A stretch of DNA of 64,000 nucleotides from Paraburkholderia acidipaludis NBRC 101816 (GTDB lineage: Bacteria; Pseudomonadota; Gammaproteobacteria; Burkholderiales; Burkholderiaceae), in assembly GCF_000684975.1 (NCBI RefSeq), contig NZ_BAXZ01000003.1:310001-374000 (forward strand), read 5' to 3'. A program made the position numbers and the translations under genes. Each line of letters starts with the position of its first letter. Positions within the stretch are counted from its first letter, which is position 1. The notes beneath the pieces were generated by a model. The model made no database searches and was not told the origin of the DNA. It worked only from the letters and a program-made list of their open reading frames with translations. Below, piece by piece: positions 54,025 through 62,737 of the stretch.

Positions 54025-55281
54025 ATGCTCACCGACGCTGCACTACGCAATCTCAAGCCTAAGTCCAAGATTTATAAGGCTTCTGACCGGGACGGGATGT
54101 ACGTGACGGTATCGACCAGCGGTACCGTCACCTTCCGCTACGATTACCGTCTCAATGGTCGCCGTGAAACGCTAACCCTCGGGCGCTATGGGCCTGACGG
54201 TATTTCGCTAGCGATGGCGCGTGAACTACTCCTGGACGCGCGTAAAGCCGTTCTCAAAGGCACATCGCCCGCGCTTGAAAAGCAGCGCGAGAAACGCCGC
54301 GTGACCGACATCAAGACCTTCGGCGCGGCGATGGACACATTTTTGGCTCATACCCGATGGGCCGACAGCACCCGCGCCGCACGCAAGCACATCATTGACC
54401 GGGACATCCTGCCGGTTTTCCGCAATCGCCTGCTGACCGAAATCCAGCCTGACGACCTGCGGATTTTGTGTAGCAAGGTCAAGGAGCGTGGGGCACCGGC
54501 TACGGCGGTGCAGATTCGGGACATCGTGAAGCAGGTCTACGTCCACGCCATCGCTCACGGGGAAAAGGTGGACAACCCCGCCGACAGCGTGGGGCCATCC
54601 ACGATCGCTACCTTCGTGTCGAAGGATCGCGCCTTGTCGCCGCTGGAAATCCGGCTGATGGTGCAGCAGATGGAATCGGTGGCGACCTATCCGACCATCA
54701 AGCTGGCACTGCGCCTGATCCTGCTGACACTGGTACGCAAGAGCGAATTGATCCAGGCTACCTGGGATGAGGTCGATTTCGAGAACAAGACCTGGACAAT
54801 TTCGAAGCAGCGGATGAAGGGGCGTAATCCGCATGTGGTCTATCTGTCGCGCCAGGCGCTCGACATTTTCGTGACGCTGCACGCTTGCGCGGCCGGTTCA
54901 CGGTTCGTCTTCCCCTCTCGTTACGATGCGCAGCGATACATGTCCAATGCGACATTGAATCGCGTCACAGGACTTGTGGCAGAGACCGCACAAGCCAAGG
55001 GGCTGCCGCTGCAATCGTTCACCGTCCATGACCTGCGCCGTACCGGCTCGACGCTGTTGAACGAAATCGGCTTCAACCGCGACTGGATCGAGAAGTGCCT
55101 GGCGCACGAAGAGGGACGCTCCTCGCGCTCGGTCTACAACAAGGCCGAGTACGCCGAGCAACGACGTCACATGCTGCAAGAGTGGGCCAATCTGGTCGAT
55201 GCCTGGGCCGGTGGCCAGACTTATGTGCCGAAGCTGATGCCGGAAAACGTGGCTGTGCCGGCGTTGAGCGCATTGGCCTGA
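54025..55281 (+). CDS. P4-type tyrosine recombinase (integrase 2)
   Basis: The 418-residue protein is organised like integrase 1: DUF4102 start (LTDAALRNLKPKSKIYKASD), core-binding domain, then LVRKSELIQATW, HDLRRTGSTLL and the Tyr in RSVYNKAEY. GGAGG precedes the ATG. It follows attachment site 2 at the same distance as integrase 1 follows site 1, marking a second element in tandem. Its last ~110 codons recur as a fragment at 56199. Confidence 0.95.
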   Translation: MLTDAALRNLKPKSKIYKASDRDGMYVTVSTSGTVTFRYDYRLNGRRETLTLGRYGPDGISLAMARELLLDARKAVLKGTSPALEKQREKRRVTDIKTFGAAMDTFLAHTRWADSTRAARKHIIDRDILPVFRNRLLTEIQPDDLRILCSKVKERGAPATAVQIRDIVKQVYVHAIAHGEKVDNPADSVGPSTIATFVSKDRALSPLEIRLMVQQMESVATYPTIKLALRLILLTLVRKSELIQATWDEVDFENKTWTISKQRMKGRNPHVVYLSRQALDIFVTLHACAAGSRFVFPSRYDAQRYMSNATLNRVTGLVAETAQAKGLPLQSFTVHDLRRTGSTLLNEIGFNRDWIEKCLAHEEGRSSRSVYNKAEYAEQRRHMLQEWANLVDAWAGGQTYVPKLMPENVAVPALSALA

Positions 55282-55303
55282 GCCGGCTAAATTGCATCGA
55301 TGG

Positions 55304-55338
55304 AAGAAGTTGACAAAAAGTCAACTTCTTCCTATCCT
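55304..55338 (+). promoter_or_regulatory. higBA promoter with palindromic operator
   Basis: A perfect 11-bp inverted repeat (55304-55314 with 55320-55330, loop A5) overlaps TTGACA (55310-55315). TATCCT follows 17 bp downstream (55333-55338). An operator covering the -35 element fits autorepression by the HigBA complex. Confidence 0.7.
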
Positions 55339-55361
55339 TATATCTGTGAGCATGGAACGAC

Positions 55362-55673
55362 ATGCACGTCATATCCAGAAAGCCGTTCAGCGACGCAGCA
55401 AAGGCTTATCCGAACGACGCCGAAGCGATCGACCGCACCTACCGGGTGCTGCGGTCCGGCGATTTCGATACACCACAGGCGCTGCGACAGGTTTTTCCGT
55501 CGCTGGATAACTTCAAGTACAAGGACAAGTGGTGGGTGCTGGACATTGGCGGCAACAATCTTCGACTGATTGCCTTCATCGAGTTCCGCGACAACCGCAT
55601 GTACGTCAAGCACATCACAACCCATGCCGAGTACGACAAGCTTTGCAAACGCTACCGGAAGGAGGGCGACTGA
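55362..55673 (+). CDS. higB: HigB-type mRNA interferase toxin
   Basis: The 103-residue RelE-superfamily toxin cuts mRNA on the ribosome. MHVISRKPFSDAAKAYPND, VFPSLDNFKYKDKWWVLDIGGNNLRL and ITTHAEYDKL follow E. coli HigB closely. The antitoxin gene starts just after its stop. The toxin-first order is typical of higBA. Confidence 0.9.
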   Translation: MHVISRKPFSDAAKAYPNDAEAIDRTYRVLRSGDFDTPQALRQVFPSLDNFKYKDKWWVLDIGGNNLRLIAFIEFRDNRMYVKHITTHAEYDKLCKRYRKEGD

Positions 55674-55674
55674 A

Positions 55675-56091
55675 ATGGGATTTGCCGCCATCAAGGAACG
55701 AGCCCATGCCTTGTTCGACGAGGCGGGTTTCATTGGCCATATCGCCAATGAAGATGATTACGCCCAGGCGCTGGCGTTGATGGATGAACTGGTCGAAGAC
55801 TACGAAGCCAACCGCCCACTGATCGAGATCTTGGCCCGCTCCATCGAAATCTGGGAAAACGAGTCCGACGAGTTTGCGGCGTTCAATGCGCGCGTGGCGA
55901 AGCTGGGTGGCGTCGATGTGCTCCGGTTGCTGATGGAGCAGCATGGGCTGGGCGTGGCCGACCTGCCGGAGATCGGCAGCAAGTCGCTCGTGTCGAAGAT
56001 TCTCAATGGCCGAGGCCGCAACCTGACTCGCGACCACATAGCGGCATTGAGCAAGCGGTTCTCAGTCAGCCCGGCTGTTTTCTTCGACTAA
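55675..56091 (+). CDS. higA: HigA-type antitoxin
   Basis: The 138-residue protein has a helical N-terminal toxin-binding part (ALALMDELVEDYEANRPLIEILA). A C-terminal helix-turn-helix follows (LGVADLPEIGSKSLVSKILNGRGRNLTRDHIAALSKRF). The start at 55675 follows GGAGG and almost touches the higB stop. It neutralises HigB and represses the pair through the palindrome upstream. Confidence 0.88.
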   Translation: MGFAAIKERAHALFDEAGFIGHIANEDDYAQALALMDELVEDYEANRPLIEILARSIEIWENESDEFAAFNARVAKLGGVDVLRLLMEQHGLGVADLPEIGSKSLVSKILNGRGRNLTRDHIAALSKRFSVSPAVFFD

Positions 56092-56198
56092 ATTGATTCC
56101 TGCGCCGGTGCATGAGGGTCGCGCGTCGATCTGCCACTTGGCGGACGTGTTGGGCGTGGCACGGCGTAGCTTCGCAGGTCAACGTGACGAAAGAAGGC

Positions 56199-56549
56199 CG
56201 GCGGTTCATGTCCAATGCGACCTTGAATCGGGTCACGCAGTTCATCGCGGAGGCGGCAAAGACCAAGGGGCTGCCGCTGCAACCGTTCACCGTCCACGAC
56301 CTGCGCCGCACCGGCTCAACGCTTCTGAACGAAATCGGCTTCAACCGTGACTGGATCGAGAAGTGCCTGGCTCACGAGGATGGGCGTTCCTCGCGTTCGG
56401 TCTACAACAAGGCCGAATACGCGGAGCAACGGCGCCACATGCTGCAAGAGTGGGCTAACTTGGTCGATGCTTGGGGCAGTGGGCAGACCTACATGCCAAC
56501 GCTGTTGCCGAAGAATGTAGTCGTACCGGCACTGAGCGCGGTGGCCTGA
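56199..56549 (+). pseudogene. 3' fragment of an integrase gene (duplicate of integrase 2 end)
   Basis: From about 56205 the DNA is closely similar to the last ~345 bp of integrase 2, keeping HDLRRTGSTLL and the Tyr in RSVYNKAEY. The sequence diverges abruptly upstream, and the arm- and core-binding domains and first catalytic Arg are missing. It cannot encode a working recombinase. Together with the intact copy it forms direct repeats flanking higBA. Confidence 0.85.
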
Positions 56550-56574
56550 TCGGATGAGAAGCCGCTGCGCGGCT

Positions 56575-56958
56575 TCATTCCTCACTCGAACCCGCCCGAA
56601 CAGGGCGGGTTTTTCGTTGGTGGACATCCGGCTTGGAGACGCGACAGCGAGGTGCTTGCTTGCGCTGCTCGATCCATGCTTCCACTTCGGCCAAGTCCCA
56701 CACGACGCAGCGCGGCGTCAGATTGAAGCGGCGCGGGAACTCGCCGCGGCGCTCCATCTCGTAGATCGTCGTTTCAGCTAGAGGGACGATCAGCCGCAGC
56801 TCTTGCCGGCGGATAGTGCGCCGGAAAGGAAGCGGGCTCTTCGGAAACTGTGGCAGCGCCTCGTAGGCTTCCGTCCCTGGCAGTGGCAGGGGGCGGCTGG
56901 CATCGAGGACAGGCGGGGGCAGGGTTTCCACGACGGGTTCCATGAGTACCTTGTGCAT
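56575..56958 (-). CDS. AlpA-family regulator 2
   Basis: The 127-residue protein has the AlpA helix-turn-helix (RQELRLIVPLAETTIYEMERRGEFPRRFNL; VVWDLAEVEAWIEQRK). A Pro-rich N-terminal extension of about 45 residues makes it longer than AlpA 1. It is probably the excision or gene-expression switch of the second element. An internal Met at 56943 is an alternative start. Confidence 0.82.
   Translation of the reverse strand: MHKVLMEPVVETLPPPVLDASRPLPLPGTEAYEALPQFPKSPLPFRRTIRRQELRLIVPLAETTIYEMERRGEFPRRFNLTPRCVVWDLAEVEAWIEQRKQAPRCRVSKPDVHQRKTRPVRAGSSEE
56590..56614 (+). terminator. Intrinsic terminator after the integrase fragment
   Basis: Perfect 8-bp stem (56590-56597 with 56603-56610), 5-nt loop and T run on the plus strand. 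It overlaps the 3' codons of the convergent alpA-like gene. Confidence 0.8.
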
Positions 56959-57080
56959 GGAGGTATGGTGAGGTTCGGCACCTATCGGGACAACTTGCTG
57001 TGGCGTAGCGCAGCGAATGACACGGCGCGGGGAGGCGAAACATGAGATAAATTATTGATTTTGATAGATTTCCCGTCTAT

Positions 57081-57132
57081 TTCTCTAATTTTCTCTAATT
57101 TTCTACGCACATGGCTCGGGATAGGGTATAGT
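57081..57132 (+). promoter_or_regulatory. AT-rich promoter region of the HTH-SNF2 operon
   Basis: TTCTCTAATT is repeated twice in tandem (57081-57100), and a TATAGT box lies at 57127-57132. No good -35 match is seen. The box ends only six bases before the ATG, so transcription from it would give an almost leaderless message; a start further upstream cannot be excluded. Confidence 0.4.
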
Positions 57133-57138
57133 CCAACC

Positions 57139-60100
57139 ATGTCGGAAAATATTCTCACGATTCGGGAGGTGGCTGACCTCCTGAAAATCAACGAAAAGAC
57201 GGTCTACAAGCTGGCCGCCGCCGCGAAGATTCCCGGCATGAAGGTCGGCGGCTCGTGGCGCTTCGACCGCGTCACGATCACGCTCTGGCTCAAGAACCAG
57301 AGCGCCGCCGACATCGCCGCCAATGACGGCGCGGACGGTGCGCTGGAGCCGCCCGCCGAGACCACGCTCCCCGGCGCGCACTACTCCCCCCAACAGGGCA
57401 CGTTCTTCGCCCACCGCATCACGCTGGAAGGCACGGGGGAGGATGCGCTGGCGCAATCCCTCTCGACCGCCCGCGTGGACATGAACCCGCATCAGGTGGA
57501 CGCCGCGCTTTTCGCGCTGGCCTCTCCTTTAACCAAGGGTGTCTTGCTCGCCGACGAAGTCGGCCTTGGCAAGACCATCGAGGCGAGCCTCGTCATTGCC
57601 CAGCGCTGGGCCGAGCGAAAGCGCCGCATCCTGCTTGTCGTGCCCGCCTCCTTGCGCAAGCAATGGAGCCAGGAGCTTTACGACAAGTTCTCTCTCCCCT
57701 CTGTCATCGTCGAGCGCAAGAGCTACAACGACCTGCGCAAGAAGGGCATCGCCAAGCCCTTCGCGCATCCCGACCACGTCGTCATCACGTCCTATGAATT
57801 CGCGGCGCTCAAGGACAACGAGATTCGCTCCGGTCAGTGGGATCTCGTCGTGTTCGACGAGGCGCACCGCCTGCGCAACGTCTACCGAAAGGACGGGGCC
57901 ACGCGCGCCAAGAAGCTCCGCGACGCCACGCGCCCGTTCTTCAAGATTCTGCTGACGGCGACGCCGTTGCAGAACTCGCTGATGGAACTCTACGGCCTCG
58001 TCTCCGTGCTCGACGAGCACCACTTCGGCGACGAGGACTCGTTCCGCAGCCAGTACGTCGTGGGCGCGGGGGCGCGCAACGGACACATCTTCCTGCGCAA
58101 GCGGTTGGAACCGATTTGCAAGCGTACCCTCCGTCGTCAGGTGCAACAGGCGGGCCTTATCCGCTACACCGAGCGCAGTCCGCTCACGATGGAATACGCG
58201 CCCTCGCAAGACGAATTGAAGCTCTACGGCGACGTGTCAGCCTATCTGCAACGGAAGGACACCATTGCCTTTGGCAACAAGCCGAACCAGCTTGTCACGA
58301 TGGTCGTGCGCAAGATTTTGGGTTCGTCCACCTTCGCCATTGCCGACACACTCAAGAAAATCGTCGACCGCCTCAAGCAGATGGAGACGCCGACCGTCGA
58401 GACCGTCGCCGACTACGACGTCATCGACGAAGAGGCCGAAGAGTTCGACGACAACGGCAATGGCGAGGCGCAGGACGCGCCGCCGATTGACCCCGCGAAG
58501 CTGAAAGCGGAAATCGCCGAGCTTGAGGAATACCGCAAGCTGGCACTCTCCATCGGGCAGAACGAAAAAGGCAACGCGCTCATCAGGGCGCTTCCCCAAG
58601 TTCTTGCCGAAATCGTGAAGAAAGGTGGACAGCGCAAGGCCGTCATCTTCACCGAATCCGTGCGGACGCAGACCTATCTTGCGGCGCTTCTCGCCGAGAA
58701 GGGCTATGCCGACGACATCGTGCTTCTGAACGGCTCGAACGCCGACCCGCAGAGCAAGTCCATCTATCAGAACTGGCTCGCGCAGAACAAGGGCACCGAC
58801 GCCGTCTCCGGCTCCAAGACGGCGGACATGAAGGCCGCTATCGTCGAAGCCTTCCGCGACCGCAAGAGCATCCTGATTGCCACGGAATCTGGCGCGGAGG
58901 GTATCAACCTTCAATTTTGCTCGCTCCTGGTCAACTTCGACCTGCCTTGGAATCCGCAACGGGTGGAACAGCGCATCGGGCGCTGTCACCGCTACGGGCA
59001 GAAGATTGACGTAACCGTTGTCAACTTCCTCAACCTCAAGAACCACGCCGAACAGCGCATCCACCAGCTTCTCGACCAGAAGTTCAATTTGTTCAAGGGC
59101 GTCTTCGGCGCGAGCGACGAAGTGCTGGGCGTCATCGAGCGCGGCGTGGATATCGAGCGCCGCATCTTCCAAATCGTGCAGAGCGCCCGCACCGAAGCCG
59201 AAATCGACGCCGCCTTCGACAAGTTGCAAGACGACCTGAAAGCGCAAATCGACGAGCAGATACTTGACGCGCGCAAGCGGCTTTTGGAATCCGTGGACGA
59301 GAGGGTCATCGACCGCCTCAAGACCCGCAAGGACGAAATCCGCAACCAGCTCTCCGACTTCGAGAAACAGCTTCTCTACGTCGCGCGGGCCGAGATTCCC
59401 GAGGCGCGCTTCCACGCGAACGACGAACGCCGCTTCGACTACCGCGGCGAAACCTATACAACCGAATGGCCTCTCGCCGACGAGAAGGGCTGGCGGTTCT
59501 TCCGCCTGATGGAAGGCACCTTGGCGACGGACGTGGTCAAGAAAGCGAAGGAGCGCCGCTTCGACGCGGCTTCGTGCCTGCGTTTCGACCTTTCAAGCTA
59601 TCGCGGCGGACGCCTGGCCGACGTGGAGCCCTTGCGCGGCAAGGCCGGATGGGCGCGCATCTGCAAGCTCAGCATCGTAACAAAGGCCATCACGCGCGAA
59701 CATCTGGTCATGGCTGCCGTCACCGATGACGGCGAGGCCATCCACACCGAAACCTTCGAGCGTTTGTTCCGCGTACCCGCGCAGAACGAGCCGCCCGTCG
59801 GCATCCCGCCCGAGGACGCCTTGCAGGGCTGTGAAGCCGTGCGTCGCAAGGAGCTTCTGGACGAGGCGGAAAAGCAGAACGCCGAATGGCTCGACGTGGA
59901 AAGCGAAAACCTCGACCACTACGCCGAAGACCTGGAACGCGCCTTCGAGACGGAAATCAAGACCGTCGAAGCGGAAGTCAAGGAAGCCAAGAAGGCCATG
60001 CGCGGCTCGACCCTGCCTATGGCGGAAAAGCTCGCCGAGAAGAAGCGCATCAACGGGCTTGAAGCCAAGCGCGACAAGCTGAAACGCGAGTTCTTCGACC

Positions 60101-60213
60101 GCCGCGAGAAAATCCGCGAGGAAGTCGAAGCCATGCTCGACAAGATTCAGGCGAGCCTGCTTCTCGAACCGTTTCTTGCCCCGCTCTTCACCATCCGGTG
60201 GGAGGTGACATGA
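57139..60213 (+). CDS. SNF2-family helicase with N-terminal excisionase-like DNA-binding domain
   Basis: The 1024-residue protein begins with a complete excisionase/MerR-type HTH (ILTIREVADLLKINEKTVYKLA; GMKVGGSWRFDR, about 4-50). A RapA/SNF2 ATPase follows with Walker A LADEVGLGKT (about 137-146), VVFDEAHRLRN (about 237), LLTATPLQN, and motifs V-VI SGAEGINLQF and QRIGRCHRYGQ (about 590-620). The last ~120 residues are coiled-coil-like. SNF2 motors move along DNA. The fused HTH could give sequence recognition or self-regulation. It overlaps the next gene by 4 bases (ATGA). Confidence 0.9.
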   Translation: MSENILTIREVADLLKINEKTVYKLAAAAKIPGMKVGGSWRFDRVTITLWLKNQSAADIAANDGADGALEPPAETTLPGAHYSPQQGTFFAHRITLEGTGEDALAQSLSTARVDMNPHQVDAALFALASPLTKGVLLADEVGLGKTIEASLVIAQRWAERKRRILLVVPASLRKQWSQELYDKFSLPSVIVERKSYNDLRKKGIAKPFAHPDHVVITSYEFAALKDNEIRSGQWDLVVFDEAHRLRNVYRKDGATRAKKLRDATRPFFKILLTATPLQNSLMELYGLVSVLDEHHFGDEDSFRSQYVVGAGARNGHIFLRKRLEPICKRTLRRQVQQAGLIRYTERSPLTMEYAPSQDELKLYGDVSAYLQRKDTIAFGNKPNQLVTMVVRKILGSSTFAIADTLKKIVDRLKQMETPTVETVADYDVIDEEAEEFDDNGNGEAQDAPPIDPAKLKAEIAELEEYRKLALSIGQNEKGNALIRALPQVLAEIVKKGGQRKAVIFTESVRTQTYLAALLAEKGYADDIVLLNGSNADPQSKSIYQNWLAQNKGTDAVSGSKTADMKAAIVEAFRDRKSILIATESGAEGINLQFCSLLVNFDLPWNPQRVEQRIGRCHRYGQKIDVTVVNFLNLKNHAEQRIHQLLDQKFNLFKGVFGASDEVLGVIERGVDIERRIFQIVQSARTEAEIDAAFDKLQDDLKAQIDEQILDARKRLLESVDERVIDRLKTRKDEIRNQLSDFEKQLLYVARAEIPEARFHANDERRFDYRGETYTTEWPLADEKGWRFFRLMEGTLATDVVKKAKERRFDAASCLRFDLSSYRGGRLADVEPLRGKAGWARICKLSIVTKAITREHLVMAAVTDDGEAIHTETFERLFRVPAQNEPPVGIPPEDALQGCEAVRRKELLDEAEKQNAEWLDVESENLDHYAEDLERAFETEIKTVEAEVKEAKKAMRGSTLPMAEKLAEKKRINGLEAKRDKLKREFFDRREKIREEVEAMLDKIQASLLLEPFLAPLFTIRWEVT

Positions 60214-61049
60214 GCAGGGAGTTCATCAGCAAGGCGACGCGCAACGAGTTCCGCGAAGTGCTCGTCGGTTCCACCTTGCGCGAGATAGATATGTTCTTCG
60301 AGGCGGGTGGCCTGTCACCCAAGGCCGGTTACGAACCGCCGGTCGGGGGCCAGCGCCGAAGCTCGGTCGAGACCTACTACGCCAACATCGACTTCTCGTT
60401 GCCCGCGGACACGCGCAAGCTCCTCGTCACCTACGAAGAAATTATCGAGGACTTGCGACGCGCCCAGGATGCCGCGCCGAACGACAAGCTGCGAGCGACC
60501 ATCAACAGCCTGTTGCGCCGCATGGAGCGCGACGGCTTCCGCTACGAGAACGGGCACTTCACGTCCGACTCGCTCGCCGCCGCAATTGTCCATGCCCCGA
60601 CGCTTGTTCGCCTCACGGAAGAATCCATACAGGAGCACGTCGAGAAGGCGCGGCACAAAATCGCCAACGGCGACGCGGCGGGCGCAATCGCCAACGCCTA
60701 TACGCTCGTCGAAGAGTTCCTGAAACAGCTTTTGCGCAAGACCGGCATCGCTTTCAACGAAAGCGAGGGCGATATCCGCGCCCTCTACAAAGCCGTCGCT
60801 GCGCCCTTGCACCTGGACCCCAAGGGTGACTCCCTTGAGAACTACATCAAGACAATTCTGGAAGGTCTCCAACGGCAAGTTGCCGGATTGTTCGAGGTTG
60901 CCAACAAGGCCAGCGACCGCCACGCCCGCCGCTACAACCCGGCCCCCCACCACGCGAAGCTCGCGGTCAATGCGGCTTTCACCCTCTGCGAATTCCTTTT
61001 GGAATCGTTTGAATATCAACAGAAGAAGAATCGGCGACCCGCATCATGA
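60210..61049 (+). CDS. Abortive-infection-type protein (Abi C-terminal domain)
   Basis: The 279-residue protein ends with the helical domain found in abortive-infection proteins: GAIANAYTLVEEFLKQLLRKTG, and RHARRYNPAPHHAKLAVNAAFTLCEFLLES. The N-terminal part (EFREVLVGSTLREIDMFFEAGG) is of a type often joined to it. The R-x-x-x-x-H-rich segment suggests a HEPN-related fold. It overlaps both neighbours by 4 bases, so it is made together with the helicase and methyltransferase. Confidence 0.78.
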   Translation: MSREFISKATRNEFREVLVGSTLREIDMFFEAGGLSPKAGYEPPVGGQRRSSVETYYANIDFSLPADTRKLLVTYEEIIEDLRRAQDAAPNDKLRATINSLLRRMERDGFRYENGHFTSDSLAAAIVHAPTLVRLTEESIQEHVEKARHKIANGDAAGAIANAYTLVEEFLKQLLRKTGIAFNESEGDIRALYKAVAAPLHLDPKGDSLENYIKTILEGLQRQVAGLFEVANKASDRHARRYNPAPHHAKLAVNAAFTLCEFLLESFEYQQKKNRRPAS

Positions 61050-62737
61050 GCAACCGAAAGCAACGTCTGGAACTGACATGGATTGGCAAGGACGAGCGCC
61101 CGCGCCTTGAGCCGCGCATCCTTCTGGAAGACGCGGAGAAGTCTCATCACGCCAAGGCGCTCTTCACTGACCACGACATCTTCGACAACGTCCTCATCCA
61201 AGGCGACAATCTGCTCGCGCTCAAGGCGCTTGAGCAGGAGTACACGGGGAAGGTGAAATGCGTCTTCATCGACCCGCCGTATAACACTGGAAGCGCCTTC
61301 CAGCACTACGACGACGGCGTCGAACATTCGATCTGGCTGTCGCTCATGCGTGACCGGCTCGAAATTCTCGCCAAGCTTCTCACCGAAGACGGCTCGCTCT
61401 GGATAACCATTGACGACAATGAAGCGCATTACCTCAAGGTGCTGCTAGATGAGATTCTAGGCCGCGGCTCTTTCATCGCATCCAATGTCTGGCAGAAACG
61501 CTACTCAAGGGAGAATCGCGAGGCGATTGGCGACGCCCATGACTACGTCCTCGTGTATGCCAGAAATCCCAATCTGTTCAAGGCCGCCCGCAATCTTGTG
61601 CCAATCACCGAAGAGCAGGCAAAGGTCTACAAGAACGTAAATGATGACAAGCGCGGTCGTTGGCGGCCCATTCCGATGACCGCGCAGGGGTATCGGTCGA
61701 ATCAGATGTACAAGATTGTCGCCCCTAGCGGCGCGGTTCACGAGCCGCCTGAAGGCCGATGCTGGTCGATGATTGAGCCGGAATTTCTCAAGCTCCGCGC
61801 CGAAGGCCGTATCTATTTCGGCAAAGACAACAACAGCCAGCCCAATGTCATCCGTTATCTCGATGAGGTCGAAGGGTTCGTGCCGTGGACATGGTGGCCT
61901 CATGATGAAGTCGGTCATACGGATGAAGCCAAGAAGGAAATGCACTACCTCTTCGGGAAGGATGACCCTTTCCCTACGCCGAAGCCCGAACGGTTGCTTC
62001 GTCGAATCATCCACATTGCAACCGACCCTGGCGACCTCGTTCTCGACTCCTTTGCCGGTTCCGGCACAACAGGAGCCGTTGCGCACAAGATGGGGCGGCG
62101 GTGGGTCATGGTGGAACTCGGAGAGCACTGCGGAACGCACATTGCTCCCCGTTTGAAAAAGGTCATCGACGGCACGGACGCCGGCGGCGTCACAGAGGCC
62201 GTCGAATGGAAAGGCGGCGGCGGGTTCCGATACTACCGCCTGGCACCGTCGCTCCTTGAGAAAGACCCGTGGGGAAATTGGATTATCTCCAAGGAATTCG
62301 ACCCTGCGAAGCTCTCGCAGGCCGTGTGTAAGCTGATGGGCTTTGTCTATCAGCCCGACGAGACGCACTACTGGATGCAGGGGCGATCTTCGGAGACTGA
62401 CTTCATCTACGTCACCACCCAAGGCCTGACGCACGAACAGCTTTCAGCAATTTCCGAGATGGTCGGCGACGAGCGCACGTTGCTGGTGTGCTGCAAGGCG
62501 TTCCGCGCCAATGCGGACGCCTTCCCAAATCTCACTATCAGGAAAATCCCCCAAGCCGTGCTTCGCAAGTGCGAATGGGGTCACGACGATTACAGCCTCA
62601 ACGTGGCTAACCTGCCCGAAGCCCCGCGCGAGGTGCAGGGAGCCGACGACCCCGCCCAACCACCCACGACGCGCAAGAAGCGCAACGGCAATGGCACTTC
62701 ACAGGATGACCTGTTCAGCCAGGAGGGCGGAAAGTGA
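61046..62737 (+). CDS. Mod-like DNA methyltransferase (N6-adenine/N4-cytosine)
   Basis: The 563-residue protein has the beta-class order: catalytic FIDPPYNTG near 70-80, target-recognition region in the middle, and SAM-binding DSFAGSGTTGAVAHKMGRRW near 335. It resembles Mod subunits of type III systems. The C-terminal ~130 residues are extra. It is flanked by ATGA and GTGA overlaps with the Abi-like and Res-like genes. It probably marks self DNA for the Res enzyme. Confidence 0.88.
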   Translation: MSNRKQRLELTWIGKDERPRLEPRILLEDAEKSHHAKALFTDHDIFDNVLIQGDNLLALKALEQEYTGKVKCVFIDPPYNTGSAFQHYDDGVEHSIWLSLMRDRLEILAKLLTEDGSLWITIDDNEAHYLKVLLDEILGRGSFIASNVWQKRYSRENREAIGDAHDYVLVYARNPNLFKAARNLVPITEEQAKVYKNVNDDKRGRWRPIPMTAQGYRSNQMYKIVAPSGAVHEPPEGRCWSMIEPEFLKLRAEGRIYFGKDNNSQPNVIRYLDEVEGFVPWTWWPHDEVGHTDEAKKEMHYLFGKDDPFPTPKPERLLRRIIHIATDPGDLVLDSFAGSGTTGAVAHKMGRRWVMVELGEHCGTHIAPRLKKVIDGTDAGGVTEAVEWKGGGGFRYYRLAPSLLEKDPWGNWIISKEFDPAKLSQAVCKLMGFVYQPDETHYWMQGRSSETDFIYVTTQGLTHEQLSAISEMVGDERTLLVCCKAFRANADAFPNLTIRKIPQAVLRKCEWGHDDYSLNVANLPEAPREVQGADDPAQPPTTRKKRNGNGTSQDDLFSQEGGK

